A DNA stretch of 64,000 bases from DAINPP01 sp963667315 (GCA_963667315.1 OY763325.1:3224001-3288000), one strand, 5' to 3'; positions 52,071 to 61,578 are shown, counted from the stretch's first letter. Program-made: numbers and translations. The notes: generated by a model not told the origin, from the sequence alone.

Positions 52071-52105
52071 AAATATAAAAAAGCGGGAGACTTAATCTCC
52101 CGCTT
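52071..52105 (-). terminator. Intercistronic terminator after the sugar-binding protein gene
   Basis: AAGCGGGAGA / TCTCCCGCTT (52081-52090, 52096-52105), 5-nt loop, T-run on the minus strand. It directly follows the binding-protein stop and precedes the permease genes, so partial read-through would yield more binding protein than permease, the usual ratio control in such operons. The rest of the 51869-52080 gap is AT-rich. Confidence 0.88.
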
Positions 52106-52120
52106 CCGTTTCGGTATGAA

Positions 52121-53362
52121 TTAATCCACGTTGTAGTCTTCGTCTTCTGCTGCCCACATGATTGATTCTTTTGCTTCCTCAACATCTTCGTTTGAAAGGA
52201 ATATGTTGATGACATCACTGAGTGATCCGGAGAATGCTCCCGGTGCAGCTGATCCATGTGCGATTGATGGTGCGAGCGGAAGTGTTGCGAAGTCGTTCAT
52301 TGACCACTGAAGGTATTCATCATAAATGGAAGTATCTGCGTCAACTCTTGCAGGGATTGATCCCTTGATTGGGTTGAAGATATCCTGTGCCTTTGTGCTT
52401 CCGATGAACTTAAGCCATTTCAGAGCGTTTTCTTTGTTTGGTGCACCCTTAGGCAAGCCGAATGTATCCGATACAACCATGAAGGATTCCGTTTCCGGTA
52501 CCATGAACCATCCGAATTCTTCATTTGGTGTCCATCCAAGTTCTTTGTAATAGCCTTCTGCCCAGTCACCCATGACGTTACAGAATGCCTTTTCCTCGTA
52601 TACGAGTCTTGAAGCGTCCTGCCATGTGAGGGAAGCGTGGTCTTTGTTAAAGAACGGAATCAGATGCTTTAAAAGCATGAGTGAAGCATCCATCTTGATG
52701 GAATTGAAACTCTCTTCTCCGAGGAAGAGTTTTGTGTAGTCTGCAGCCCCATACTGGCTGAGCATGATGTCTTCAAAAAGATGCGTGGCAGTCCACTTGT
52801 TTTTGTCACCAAGACTGAGAGCCGTGTATCCTGCATCTTTTGCCTTCTGGAGCAGAACGAGGAACTGTTCCCAGCTTGTAGGCTCTTCCGTCATTCCGAT
52901 TTCTTTTGCGATTTTCTTGCTGTAGAATACAACATTTCCCCTGTGTACGTTTACAGGAATGGAGTAAACTTCGCCTTCATATGAACAAATGTCAAGGATG
53001 TCCTTTGGGAATTTGTCCATGTAGCCCCATTCTTCGAGGTACTTTGTGAGTGATTCCATCTTTCCTGTTACAACATATGTGTCTGTTAATTCCTGTCCGG
53101 CGTGAACCTGGAAGGAGTCTGGAGGATTTCCACCGAGCATTCTTGTCTTCAGAACCGCTTTCGCATTTGAACCTGCGCCACCGGCAACTGTAGCGTTGAC
53201 AACTTCAAGACCCGGGTACATAGCTGTTAATTCATCAATCAGAGCAAGAAGTCCCGCTTCTTCTCCGCCACCTGTCCACCAGCTGAAAATTTCTACCTGG
53301 TTACCAAAAGCGCATACTGACAATAACAACACAACCAACATTGAAACAAAAAGTTTCTTCAT
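52121..53362 (-). CDS. Sugar ABC importer solute-binding protein
   Basis: 413 residues. Signal peptide MKKLFVSMLVVLLLSVCAFG without a lipobox in the correct place. Family 1 (SBP_bac_1) body: VEIFSWWTGGGEEAGLLAL at the start, LGGNPPDSFQVHAGQEL, SIPVNVHRGNVVFYSKK, and FGLPKGAPNKENALKWLKF. It closely resembles the glucose/mannose or trehalose-type binding proteins of Thermotogota. Strong promoter and GGAGG. First gene of the operon. Confidence 0.93.
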   Translation of the reverse strand: MKKLFVSMLVVLLLSVCAFGNQVEIFSWWTGGGEEAGLLALIDELTAMYPGLEVVNATVAGGAGSNAKAVLKTRMLGGNPPDSFQVHAGQELTDTYVVTGKMESLTKYLEEWGYMDKFPKDILDICSYEGEVYSIPVNVHRGNVVFYSKKIAKEIGMTEEPTSWEQFLVLLQKAKDAGYTALSLGDKNKWTATHLFEDIMLSQYGAADYTKLFLGEESFNSIKMDASLMLLKHLIPFFNKDHASLTWQDASRLVYEEKAFCNVMGDWAEGYYKELGWTPNEEFGWFMVPETESFMVVSDTFGLPKGAPNKENALKWLKFIGSTKAQDIFNPIKGSIPARVDADTSIYDEYLQWSMNDFATLPLAPSIAHGSAAPGAFSGSLSDVINIFLSNEDVEEAKESIMWAAEDEDYNVD

Positions 53363-53399
53363 CTTGTTACCTCCTTAAAAAAGTATGGATTCAATCTAC

Positions 53400-53427
53400 A
53401 TTATACATCTCCGAACTACATTTTCAA
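53400..53427 (-). promoter_or_regulatory. Sugar-importer operon promoter
   Basis: TTGAAA (53427-53422), 16 bp, TATAAT (53405-53400) on the minus strand, 38 bp upstream of the ATG. Confidence 0.75.
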
Positions 53428-53440
53428 AATAATTGATTTA

Positions 53441-55330
53441 TTAAATAAAATTATTCCTGTATTCTTTGTATGATTTCATGAGTCTTGTCCAATTTTCTTT
53501 TAATTCAAGGAATAAATCAGATAATGTCTTAAAATCTTTTGCGCTTGCCGCTTTATATATACCGGTTCTCAAACTAACTTCGGTTTCCGTATCCTTATAT
53601 ATCTTTTTCATAATGTTTTCGATATCGTTCCATCTGTATACATCAATTGGTGCTTCATCCTCGCATCTTCTGATTTCAGATAGCCCTTTAAGGTATACCG
53701 GCATCAATCTTTCCAGAATTTCACTCATCCATCTTTCAAGCATATAATCCGAATAGGAACTGACGAAATGTTCTGAAAAAACTTTGTGAATGAACGGGTT
53801 CTTGCCGTTCATCTCAAGCAGGGGTTTCATCACTTCGTAGACGGTTCTCGGCGAAGGCCCGAACATCTCAAGGCGTTCCGCATCGGTAAAATCTTTAAAG
53901 ATGTTGTTTTCAGCTCTGAATACATAGGCTTCTTTCAAATACCCCTTGAATTCACCACCCTTTTTCGATACTTCATCGAGCAGTTCCGCCTCACTTTTTT
54001 CAGAATTAACGGTATAATCAATCCCTTCAAGCATACACATCATAATGGCACTTATTGCGATATAGAGATTGGTATGCGGATTAGCAGCTCTCAGTTCAAA
54101 ACGTCTTGCAAACTCATTCTCAAGGTCACTGATCAGGCCAACCAAAACGGTTCTGTTTCTGGAAGGCATGTTATAGGCTTCTCCCAACGAACAAACCGCG
54201 GATACCGGCGCTTCAAAGTTTGGCTTTAATCTGTTCAGTGCGTCGGTTGAAGCGGAGATGTAAGGAGATATTATATCATAATTATTCAATATTCCCATCA
54301 GAGCACCATAACCGAAAGCGTTGAGATAACTTTTCTCTTCTGCAGGACTAAACAGATTGTAAGAATTCCCGTTTTCCAGCTTCAATCCCGCACCGATATG
54401 GATATGTTCACCGTTACCGGCAACATTATCGATGGGTTTTGCCATAAATGAACACTCAAGTCCGTATCTTCTGAATGTTTCCTTGATCGTTATTCTGGCG
54501 AGCAATTCTTTATCCGCTGCCTCAAGTGGATTTGAAGAATATTTCCAATCCACTTCGATCTGTTCCATGACGTAGTCGAGATCTCCACTCTTGTCGATAC
54601 TTGCCTTGACCCCGCCAACTTCCTTATGTCCCATTTCAGGTTCAAGTCCGTATTTATCCAGCAACAGGAGGGCATTTTCAAGTGCCGTTCTCACACTTCC
54701 CTTCGTTCTCTGCCAGTAATTCTCCTGCATTTCCTGGGTTGTTCTAAGCTGATCCACTTCGGCGTCTACCGTTGGTGTCTTAACCCAGAATTCCAGTTCA
54801 GTTCCGATATTCACATTAACTGAGGCGATGTTGCCGCTGATCCCCTGTTTCTGTAGATAAGCGGACTGGACGATGTATTTCATCATATTCGCCTGAAAGA
54901 TCTCATAGCCTTTTTTTAACAGAGAACGGGCACCTATCGGGTTGCCGTTATGTAAAAGAAAAGCCGGTATTCTGAGGGTTCCCACCGGCAACAATGTTTC
55001 TTCATCCATATTTTCAAAATTGTAATCGACATACCAGGTAGATTTCCTGTCGGCAACCATATCAACCTTACAGTCACTTAGACTTGCAAGGGCAGACAAG
55101 GCAATCGAAGAACCGTCTGTCTGCAGGAAAGGTTTGTCTTTAAAGATGTCATCAAGCTTGTCAAGAAAGTTCTTCCGCGGGATTTTTTCATCGGTGTCGT
55201 GTCCCATAATGTCAACACCGAAGAGAGAGACAAACCGAACATTGGGGTTCTTTGAAAAGAACTCAATGATATATTGAGGCTCAATCAACTCGGGTTTAAT
55301 AAAATAAGACAGGTTAAATGTTTCTTTCAT
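53441..55330 (-). CDS. glnA: Glutamine synthetase, long form (629 residues)
   Basis: Catalyses ATP-dependent glutamate to glutamine conversion. GS-fold motifs: GTELEFW (metal-binding Glu), GEHIHIG (active site), PNFEAP and RNRTVLVGL, RFELRAANPHTNLYIA (substrate/metal site). Compared with GSI (~440-470), it carries a ~150-190-residue helical C-terminal extension (from ~445) and an extended N-terminus, as in the less-studied long GS class of Thermotogota and Clostridia. No adenylylation consensus near the tail is recognised. ATG 55330 follows GGAG; TTG at 55336 is the alternative. Confidence 0.88.
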   Translation of the reverse strand: MKETFNLSYFIKPELIEPQYIIEFFSKNPNVRFVSLFGVDIMGHDTDEKIPRKNFLDKLDDIFKDKPFLQTDGSSIALSALASLSDCKVDMVADRKSTWYVDYNFENMDEETLLPVGTLRIPAFLLHNGNPIGARSLLKKGYEIFQANMMKYIVQSAYLQKQGISGNIASVNVNIGTELEFWVKTPTVDAEVDQLRTTQEMQENYWQRTKGSVRTALENALLLLDKYGLEPEMGHKEVGGVKASIDKSGDLDYVMEQIEVDWKYSSNPLEAADKELLARITIKETFRRYGLECSFMAKPIDNVAGNGEHIHIGAGLKLENGNSYNLFSPAEEKSYLNAFGYGALMGILNNYDIISPYISASTDALNRLKPNFEAPVSAVCSLGEAYNMPSRNRTVLVGLISDLENEFARRFELRAANPHTNLYIAISAIMMCMLEGIDYTVNSEKSEAELLDEVSKKGGEFKGYLKEAYVFRAENNIFKDFTDAERLEMFGPSPRTVYEVMKPLLEMNGKNPFIHKVFSEHFVSSYSDYMLERWMSEILERLMPVYLKGLSEIRRCEDEAPIDVYRWNDIENIMKKIYKDTETEVSLRTGIYKAASAKDFKTLSDLFLELKENWTRLMKSYKEYRNNFI

Positions 55331-55393
55331 TACCAATCACTCCTCTTATATTTAATTCTGTACAAAAGTACCTTTTATACCGTAATATAAAGT

Positions 55394-55411
55394 GAACCTG
55401 AAATCAGGTTC
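55394..55411. promoter_or_regulatory. Perfect palindrome upstream of the glutamine synthetase gene
   Basis: GAACCTGA-AA-TCAGGTTC (55394-55411), 8-bp arms, 64 bp before the start codon. It lies between the upstream gene's stop and likely -10 boxes (TATATT, TATAAA), so it can be an operator or a weak terminator. It does not match the GlnR consensus. Confidence 0.5.
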
Positions 55412-55461
55412 TTCCCCGTAGTTGACTTTAACACTTAATTATACAACATTTGTTTTGAAAA

Positions 55462-57855
55462 TCAAAGATCGGCTTTCAAAAAAGAATTTACCGGTCTTAC
55501 CATCCCGGTGCAAGTGAAATTCGTCGCACAAGGCAGGGATAATTCAAAGAATTCCTTTTTGTAGATCAACCCGAGACAGGATGAAGCACCACCATCGAGA
55601 TTAAGCAGATTTTTGATCTTGCAGAATTTTTTCTCTATGATATCTACAATTTCATCAAATCTTGCCCCGACGCTTTCCTTTGTTCTTCCTGAAAAAACAC
55701 CTATAAAGATGTTTCCGTCCATATCCTCACCTATAACGGATCTCGGACCTCTTACCCAATCCTGAACCTGTGTTTCCTGAGTTTGCATCGATAACGGGTT
55801 GTACCAGCCTTCGTTCATAAAAGCTTCTTTTGCGGTGAGCGCATTTTTCATAAGGTTTTCACCTTCTTTTACAAGAAGCGTTCCGCCGCCGTATTTCCAG
55901 CGATACCCTTTATTTTGATCGAGGTCAATGATGACTCGGGTCTCCGGTTCAATTCGATAGTACCCGTTGGGTTCATCCGTGAGATGCATTTTTTTCCTGA
56001 TCTCGTTCTCGAAAGCTTTGGGGATCGATAAAACAACCCCGAAAGCGGACATTTTAACCACTCCTTTTCTCACAGCGACAAGTTTGTCATTAACGATAAC
56101 TGCATTGATTCGATCTTTGATCAGGTCATCAAAGGCTTCCGCATGTTCCTGAAAGAATTCCGGTGTGAACAGAACGGGTCTGTATTCTATGGATTTTGTA
56201 TTGATAAGGGATTCAGACCATGCGAATTCGAAGTCGTTGATCTTCAATTTACCCGCTCCCAATCTTTCATTTCCGAAAACAAATTGACCGTTTTTCAACC
56301 CCGTGAATCCTTTGTTGTACAGTGGGAATGTGGTGATGTTTCTTGCGGTGTTGTAGATCATGTCAATATAAAAATCATTGAAATGTAGGTGTTCCTGAAC
56401 CGGCCTGTCGGCGTTATATAAATTAACGAGCTTCTGAGTGGCGAAATAAAGAAAATTGATGAAAACAGCCTTCTTGTTTTCATCGCAATTTAACGGCTTA
56501 AACGCTCTGACATTGATCAACGTCTTATCGTAATCCTGGGCAAGGAATGGTGTAACCGATTGATTTTTACCGATATTTACAACATCAAATCGAATGTTTT
56601 TGCCATCCTTGTGTTTCAAACGGAAATTATGATAGGTTAAGCCGAATTCCTTTATTTTCTCCGCCAGCAGCCTCTCTCTTTCGAGAACGATTTTTTCCCA
56701 ATTCTCCTCAGTAATAAGGAATTCAGGGAATTTCTCCGGTGAATAGGTGGAAGAATTCATGTTCATAAATTTATTTTTATCATCATTTACACCTGAATTG
56801 AGATTAAAGGTTGATCTTTCCATGCCGGTAAATCTTTTTCTAAACGGATAATGCCAGTGTGAACGAATCTTCTTGATAAAGATTCTGGTTTCTCTCGGGT
56901 CAAACGATGGCATTACGCCAAGATATTTACAGAATTTATCCGTTTCTATAGGGGTAATCCCCCAATATTCAGTATCTACACCGTCTAAAGTCATTATTGT
57001 ATTTTCACCCATGGCGACGAGAAGCGTGTTGTTTTCTGTGATATGATTCAATAATTCCCGATCTCTAAAATCATATCCGGCGTTTTCAGCCTGACAAAAT
57101 TTAATCTTTATATCAAGCGCTTCGTATTGTTCGATACAAATATCTTCGGGAACCGGATCGAAGTGAAGGGGGTTTCGTTTCATGAAAATCGTACAGTCGA
57201 GTTTGTCTTTAATGTTGAATTTACCGCTGATTTCGTATAGAAACAGGAGCAGGAAAATATAATTATCCGCAATAACTGTTATTTTTTTCTTTTCAGCAAT
57301 CTCATTCATCAAGCGCAGAAAAAGCTTCATATTGAACGTATAATCATACCGGTGTTTCAAAACCTCTTCATCCTCAAGTCCCTCATACCCACCGTTTGTT
57401 TCGGAATAGTGTGCCAGGAATTTTGCGGCCCCGTAAGGGATTTTCCTTGTATAAAATGCATCGTCATTTTCTGGAAACCCAAGACGCTGATACACCGCCT
57501 CAAATTCAGCCAGTAGTGTTTTTCTGAAGTATTGGATCGCTTTTCTTTCTGATTTGTTCAAGATAGTCATTCTCAACCGATCTATCTGATAGGTGATCTG
57601 TTCATCGGTGAATTCGGATATTCTTTCAAAGTCAAAGAAATCAAGCAGGGCTTTGATATAACGATCGTATGTCTCATGGCTTATCACATCTTGTTTGACC
57701 CATCTTAAAGCAAGTTTATCAGCGGCAATTCTTCTTCCGCGTGTTTTATCAACGGTTATTCCCGAGTTCATAAACTGTAGAAACTGAAGATACCCCCTCA
57801 ATTTCTCTCTTTTATAAGCTCCAGGTATATATTTTTCCGAAATTTCTGTTCTCAC
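55462..57855 (-). CDS. 797-residue protein with C-terminal phosphodiester-glycosidase (NAGPA)-like domain
   Basis: No signal peptide, GTG start after AGCAGGTG. The C-terminal ~150 residues match the NAGPA / DUF2233 phosphodiester glycosidase family: PRSVIGEDMDGNIFIGVFSGR (first motif) and NLDGGASSCLGL (catalytic GGxS-type motif). Residues ~1-600 are not recognised; the N-terminus (RWVKQDVISHETYDRYIKALLDFF) is vaguely like an integrase N-terminal helical domain, and the middle contains many Tyr/Phe and charged stretches. NAGPA proteins are normally secreted or membrane-anchored, so cytoplasmic placement is odd. Function not assigned. Confidence 0.7.
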   Translation of the reverse strand: MRTEISEKYIPGAYKREKLRGYLQFLQFMNSGITVDKTRGRRIAADKLALRWVKQDVISHETYDRYIKALLDFFDFERISEFTDEQITYQIDRLRMTILNKSERKAIQYFRKTLLAEFEAVYQRLGFPENDDAFYTRKIPYGAAKFLAHYSETNGGYEGLEDEEVLKHRYDYTFNMKLFLRLMNEIAEKKKITVIADNYIFLLLFLYEISGKFNIKDKLDCTIFMKRNPLHFDPVPEDICIEQYEALDIKIKFCQAENAGYDFRDRELLNHITENNTLLVAMGENTIMTLDGVDTEYWGITPIETDKFCKYLGVMPSFDPRETRIFIKKIRSHWHYPFRKRFTGMERSTFNLNSGVNDDKNKFMNMNSSTYSPEKFPEFLITEENWEKIVLERERLLAEKIKEFGLTYHNFRLKHKDGKNIRFDVVNIGKNQSVTPFLAQDYDKTLINVRAFKPLNCDENKKAVFINFLYFATQKLVNLYNADRPVQEHLHFNDFYIDMIYNTARNITTFPLYNKGFTGLKNGQFVFGNERLGAGKLKINDFEFAWSESLINTKSIEYRPVLFTPEFFQEHAEAFDDLIKDRINAVIVNDKLVAVRKGVVKMSAFGVVLSIPKAFENEIRKKMHLTDEPNGYYRIEPETRVIIDLDQNKGYRWKYGGGTLLVKEGENLMKNALTAKEAFMNEGWYNPLSMQTQETQVQDWVRGPRSVIGEDMDGNIFIGVFSGRTKESVGARFDEIVDIIEKKFCKIKNLLNLDGGASSCLGLIYKKEFFELSLPCATNFTCTGMVRPVNSFLKADL

Positions 57856-57893
57856 AAAATCACCTGCTTTATTAGAATGTTAGCCCGGCACGT

Positions 57894-57922
57894 ATTATAC
57901 TCATTTTTCAATAAATTAGCAA
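57894..57922 (-). promoter_or_regulatory. Promoter of the phosphodiester-glycosidase-like gene
   Basis: TTGCTA (57922-57917), 17 bp, TATAAT (57899-57894) on the minus strand. A 6-bp inverted repeat TCACCT-6-AGGTGA lies further upstream at 57951-57968. Confidence 0.65.
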
Positions 57923-58050
57923 ATCAAAATATTATTTCACTGCATACTCCTCACCTGCTTATAGGTGATAAAAATGGCTTTTTTTAAGGAAAAACAGTTT
58001 GTTTAAAAAACTTCATTTTTGGAAATACCGAAAATATATGTTATTATGGT

Positions 58051-58081
58051 TTGACAACCGCATATATCGCTTTTTCATTAT
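58051..58081 (+). promoter_or_regulatory. Opu operon promoter
   Basis: TTGACA (58051-58056) followed by CATTAT (58076-58081) at 19 bp, ~130 bp upstream of the first permease start. The intervening ~120-bp leader has no gene; osmotic control of transcription is plausible but not visible. Confidence 0.5.
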
Positions 58082-58208
58082 TTTTCTTTGAATTTCTTCG
58101 AGTTTTATGGAGAATTATTTTTTTGTCTATGTGTTTGGAGTTTTTTTTGATAATAAAACATTAAAGCTGAAAAGGCTTCTTTTGTTTTGGAATATAAGGA
58201 GGTTTTAT

Positions 58209-58874
58209 ATGGAGTTTTTTGAATATGTCGGAGATAACTGGGACAGAATTCTTGAAGAATTGCTCAGGCATCTTGAAATCATAGGTATTGCACTTCCAAT
58301 TGCCGTATTAATTGGCGTACCTATAGGAATTGCAATATCCAGACATCCGAGAGTGGCAAAAGTGGTTATGTATATTGCCAGTGTGATGATGACCATCCCG
58401 TCACTTGCCCTTTTTGGTTTTATGGTGGCTTTGTTGGCGCCGTTCAACGCAGGTATCGGTGTACCGCCTGCTGTTATTGCAATCGTAATCTATTCGATGT
58501 TGCCTATGATCAGGAATACACTCGTTGCGATACAGGAAGTGGATCCGGCGACAGTCGAGGCTGCAACGGGAATGGGGATGACCGGCAGGCAGATACTGTT
58601 TAAAATAAGGCTGCCGCTTGCAGTTCCGATCATTATGGCAGGACTGAGAAATGCAGCAGTTATGGGCGTTAGTGTTGCAACAATCGCCTATCTGATCGGT
58701 GCGAGAGGACTCGGTTATTTTATATTTACCGGTTTGAGTCGTTCAAGGCTTGAAATGGTGCTTGTTGGTGCTGTTATTGTTGGTGCTCTCGGGATTGGAA
58801 TGAATTACGGTCTAATGAAACTGGAAGATGTGTTAACACCGAGAGGTGTCAAGATATCAAGAAAGAAAGGATGA
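58209..58874 (+). CDS. Glycine betaine/choline ABC importer permease (OpuB/ProW type)
   Basis: 221 residues, five to six membrane helices with the coupling loop EAATGMGMTGRQILFKIRLPLAVP. ATG at 58209 chosen from AAGGAGG; an upstream in-frame ATG at 58107 lies in the leader. First gene of the permease-ATPase-permease-binding protein operon for an osmoprotectant such as betaine, choline or carnitine. Confidence 0.93.
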   Translation: MEFFEYVGDNWDRILEELLRHLEIIGIALPIAVLIGVPIGIAISRHPRVAKVVMYIASVMMTIPSLALFGFMVALLAPFNAGIGVPPAVIAIVIYSMLPMIRNTLVAIQEVDPATVEAATGMGMTGRQILFKIRLPLAVPIIMAGLRNAAVMGVSVATIAYLIGARGLGYFIFTGLSRSRLEMVLVGAVIVGALGIGMNYGLMKLEDVLTPRGVKISRKKG

Positions 58875-58878
58875 GACA

Positions 58879-60006
58879 ATGGAAATAAGACTGAAAAACC
58901 TGACAAAAGAATACAATAACGGAGCATTTAAAGCCGTAGATAATATATCGATGACATTTGATAAAAATAAATTGACCGTGTTGATCGGTCCTTCGGGATG
59001 CGGAAAGACCACAACCTTAAAGATGATCAACAGATTGATAGAAAGATCCTCAGGTGATATCCTTTTTGATGATACCTCAATCGACAAACTGAATACGATA
59101 CAGCTCAGAAGACAGATTGGCTACGCCATACAGAATATCGGACTCTTTGTGCACATGAACGTTTTTGACAACATCGCTGTTGTACCGAGACTCCTCAAAT
59201 GGCCAGAAGCAAAGATAAAAGAGAGGGTAGCTGAACTGCTTGATCTCGTCAATCTTGATCCCGATGTCAACATGTATAAGTTCCCGGCACAGCTTTCCGG
59301 GGGTCAGAAGCAAAGAATAGGCGTTGCCAGATCCCTCGCGGCAAATCCGGAAGTTATTCTGATGGATGAACCGTTTGGTGCGATTGATCCGATTAACCGA
59401 GAAAAATTACAGGATGCTTTCATCGAAATACAGGAAAAAATCCGGAAAACAATTATATTTGTCACCCATGATATTCGCGAAGCGATCAAACTCGGTGATA
59501 AGATCGTTATTCTCGACAGGGGGAAGATCGTACAATATGACGATACCATCAATGTGGTCAACAAACCGGAAAATGAATTTGTTGAAAGTCTTCTCGGATC
59601 GGACAGAGCGCTTAAAGGACTTGAGATGCTCAGGGTTAAGGAGAATTATATCACCGACTTTGTCTCAATCAACCATTCGGAAGTTAAAACGACGGGAACC
59701 GCATTGGATTACATCCTCAATAAAAACAAGACCTACTCCTATGTTGTCGGAAAGCGCGGTAAACTGATCGGATACGTCAGAGCTGAGACTCTGAAAAAAC
59801 ACAACAGGCATGATGATCTTGCGGATTACATCAAACCGGTTGAATCGGTTCAACCGTATTCAAACCTGATGGAAGCTATTATCACGATGGTCGAATCGGG
59901 ACTCACGAGTTGTCCTGTTGTCAATTCAAAAGATGAATTACTGGGAATATTGAGATTTAAAACATTGGTCGACATTATGAATTCATTTGAACACGGTGAG
60001 GACTGA
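58879..60006 (+). CDS. Glycine betaine/choline ABC importer ATPase with CBS domains (OpuA/OpuB type)
   Basis: 375 residues. Walker A GPSGCGKTT, Q-loop YAIQNIGLFVHMNVFDNI, signature LSGGQKQRIGVARSL, Walker B VILMDEPFGAIDP, H-loop FVTHDIREA. The C-terminal half (~255-375) holds two CBS-like repeats (VVGKRGKLIGYVRAETL; ESGLTSCPVVNSKDELLGILRFKTL), which sense ionic strength in relatives. ATG at 58879 follows AAAGGATGA. Overlaps nothing; 4 bp to the next start. Confidence 0.93.
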   Translation: MEIRLKNLTKEYNNGAFKAVDNISMTFDKNKLTVLIGPSGCGKTTTLKMINRLIERSSGDILFDDTSIDKLNTIQLRRQIGYAIQNIGLFVHMNVFDNIAVVPRLLKWPEAKIKERVAELLDLVNLDPDVNMYKFPAQLSGGQKQRIGVARSLAANPEVILMDEPFGAIDPINREKLQDAFIEIQEKIRKTIIFVTHDIREAIKLGDKIVILDRGKIVQYDDTINVVNKPENEFVESLLGSDRALKGLEMLRVKENYITDFVSINHSEVKTTGTALDYILNKNKTYSYVVGKRGKLIGYVRAETLKKHNRHDDLADYIKPVESVQPYSNLMEAIITMVESGLTSCPVVNSKDELLGILRFKTLVDIMNSFEHGED

Positions 60007-60010
60007 TATT

Positions 60011-60664
60011 ATGGAGTTATTTTCGTATTTATTTGAGAATTTTCCGATGATCATGGAAAAGACCTGGGAACATTTCCTTTTGTTTCTCATCTCGTGGTCG
60101 ATTGCCGTTGTCGTCGGGATAGCAATCGGAATATTTTCTACGAGGCCCGGAAAGGAGAAAATCGGTAGAGTCGTTCTTTCCATAACGGGTGCCACACAGG
60201 CAATCCCCAGTACGGCAGTTATCGCATTGGTTTTCATCTTCATGGGGATTGGAGCGTTGCCGGCAATGTTTGCGCTTTTCATATACAGTCTTGTCCCGAT
60301 TACCTTCAACACGGCATCCGGATTGCTTAACGTATCCCCGGATGTCAAAGAAGCCGCAACGGGAATGGGGATGACAAAAAGTCAGATCTTATGGAAAGTT
60401 GAACTTCCCACCACCATACCCGCCATTTCATCCGGAATGAGAACAGCTGCCGTGATCAACATCGGAACGGCTGCCGTTGCATCAATTATCGGTGCAGGGG
60501 GGCTTGGAGAAGTCATATTCATCGGTCTGAGACTGATGAACGTTTCAAAGATATTTGCAGGGGCTTTACCTGTATCACTGCTCGCTATTTTTGTGGATAT
60601 CATACTTGGAATATTAGAAAAAAGAATTATGTCGGAAGGACTCATTTTGAGTAAAAGCAAGTAA
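60011..60664 (+). CDS. Glycine betaine/choline ABC importer permease, second copy (OpuB type)
   Basis: 217 residues. Coupling loop EAATGMGMTKSQILWKVELPTTIP. Homologous to the first permease gene, so the transporter is a heterodimer. ATG at 60011 follows GGTGAGG; the 24-bp longer form overlaps the ATPase gene. Confidence 0.92.
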   Translation: MELFSYLFENFPMIMEKTWEHFLLFLISWSIAVVVGIAIGIFSTRPGKEKIGRVVLSITGATQAIPSTAVIALVFIFMGIGALPAMFALFIYSLVPITFNTASGLLNVSPDVKEAATGMGMTKSQILWKVELPTTIPAISSGMRTAAVINIGTAAVASIIGAGGLGEVIFIGLRLMNVSKIFAGALPVSLLAIFVDIILGILEKRIMSEGLILSKSK

Positions 60665-60684
60665 AAAGACGGAGGTGTCAGTAA

Positions 60685-61578
60685 ATGAAAAAAATTTTAA
60701 TCTTACTAATCGCAGGACTTATGATCCTTGGAATCGGTTTTTCAGCAGACAGAGTATCAGTCGGTGCGAAAAACTTCACTGAAGAATACGTTATGGGAGC
60801 CTTGGCAAGTGCGCTGCTTGAAGATGCAGGATTCAGAGTATCAGAAGATTTCGGTATGAGTACATTCGCCGTTAGAACCGCCTTAAAGACAGGTCAGATT
60901 GATATGTACCCGGATTACACCGGTACGGCATGGACGGCTTTCTTCAAAAAAGAAGAGGTTGTCAGAGATCCTGTTGAACTTTACGAAAGAGTTAAAAAGA
61001 TTGACCTTGAAGAAAATAATATCGTGTGGCTTGACAGATTACCGTTCAACAACACCTATGCACTCGGAATCACAAACGAAATGGCAAAAAAATACAATCT
61101 CAGAACACTGGAAGACCTTGCTGAATTCATCAACACAACAGATGAAAACATCATATTCGGTGTAGAATATGAATTCTACGACAGACCCGATGGTTTTTTT
61201 GCCATGGCAGATGCCTATGGCATGACGGTGAACAAGAAAAACGTCAAAACGATGGATATCGGAATGACATATGAAGCGATTGCAAGGGACAGCATACAGG
61301 TTGCCATGGTTTTTTCAACAGACGGAAAACTTGACAAATACAACCTTACCGTACTTGAAGACAATCAGAACTTCTTCCCGATCTATAATCCGGCTATCAC
61401 CATCAGAAAAGAAGTTTATGACAAATATCCTGAAATTGAAGAAATACTCAAACCGCTAAGCCAGTACTTAAACGCAAATATCATCAGAAGAATGAACTAC
61501 CTGGTAGATGCGGCAGGTATGGAACCGGACGAAGTTGCAAAAGACTTCCTCAACGGTCTTGGCCTCTTGAAGAAATAA
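60685..61578 (+). CDS. Glycine betaine/choline-binding protein (OpuAC/OpuBC type)
   Basis: 297 residues with a signal peptide (MKKILILLIAGLMILGIGFS) and no lipobox. QAT-family body: VSVGAKNFTEEYVMGALASALLED, DMYPDYTGTAWTAFF (ligand-cage Tyr/Trp), ARDSIQVAMVFSTDGKL, NFFPIYNPAITIRKE. Aromatic-box binding of a quaternary ammonium compound is expected. Last gene of the operon, ended by a terminator 33 bp downstream. Confidence 0.93.
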   Translation: MKKILILLIAGLMILGIGFSADRVSVGAKNFTEEYVMGALASALLEDAGFRVSEDFGMSTFAVRTALKTGQIDMYPDYTGTAWTAFFKKEEVVRDPVELYERVKKIDLEENNIVWLDRLPFNNTYALGITNEMAKKYNLRTLEDLAEFINTTDENIIFGVEYEFYDRPDGFFAMADAYGMTVNKKNVKTMDIGMTYEAIARDSIQVAMVFSTDGKLDKYNLTVLEDNQNFFPIYNPAITIRKEVYDKYPEIEEILKPLSQYLNANIIRRMNYLVDAAGMEPDEVAKDFLNGLGLLKK

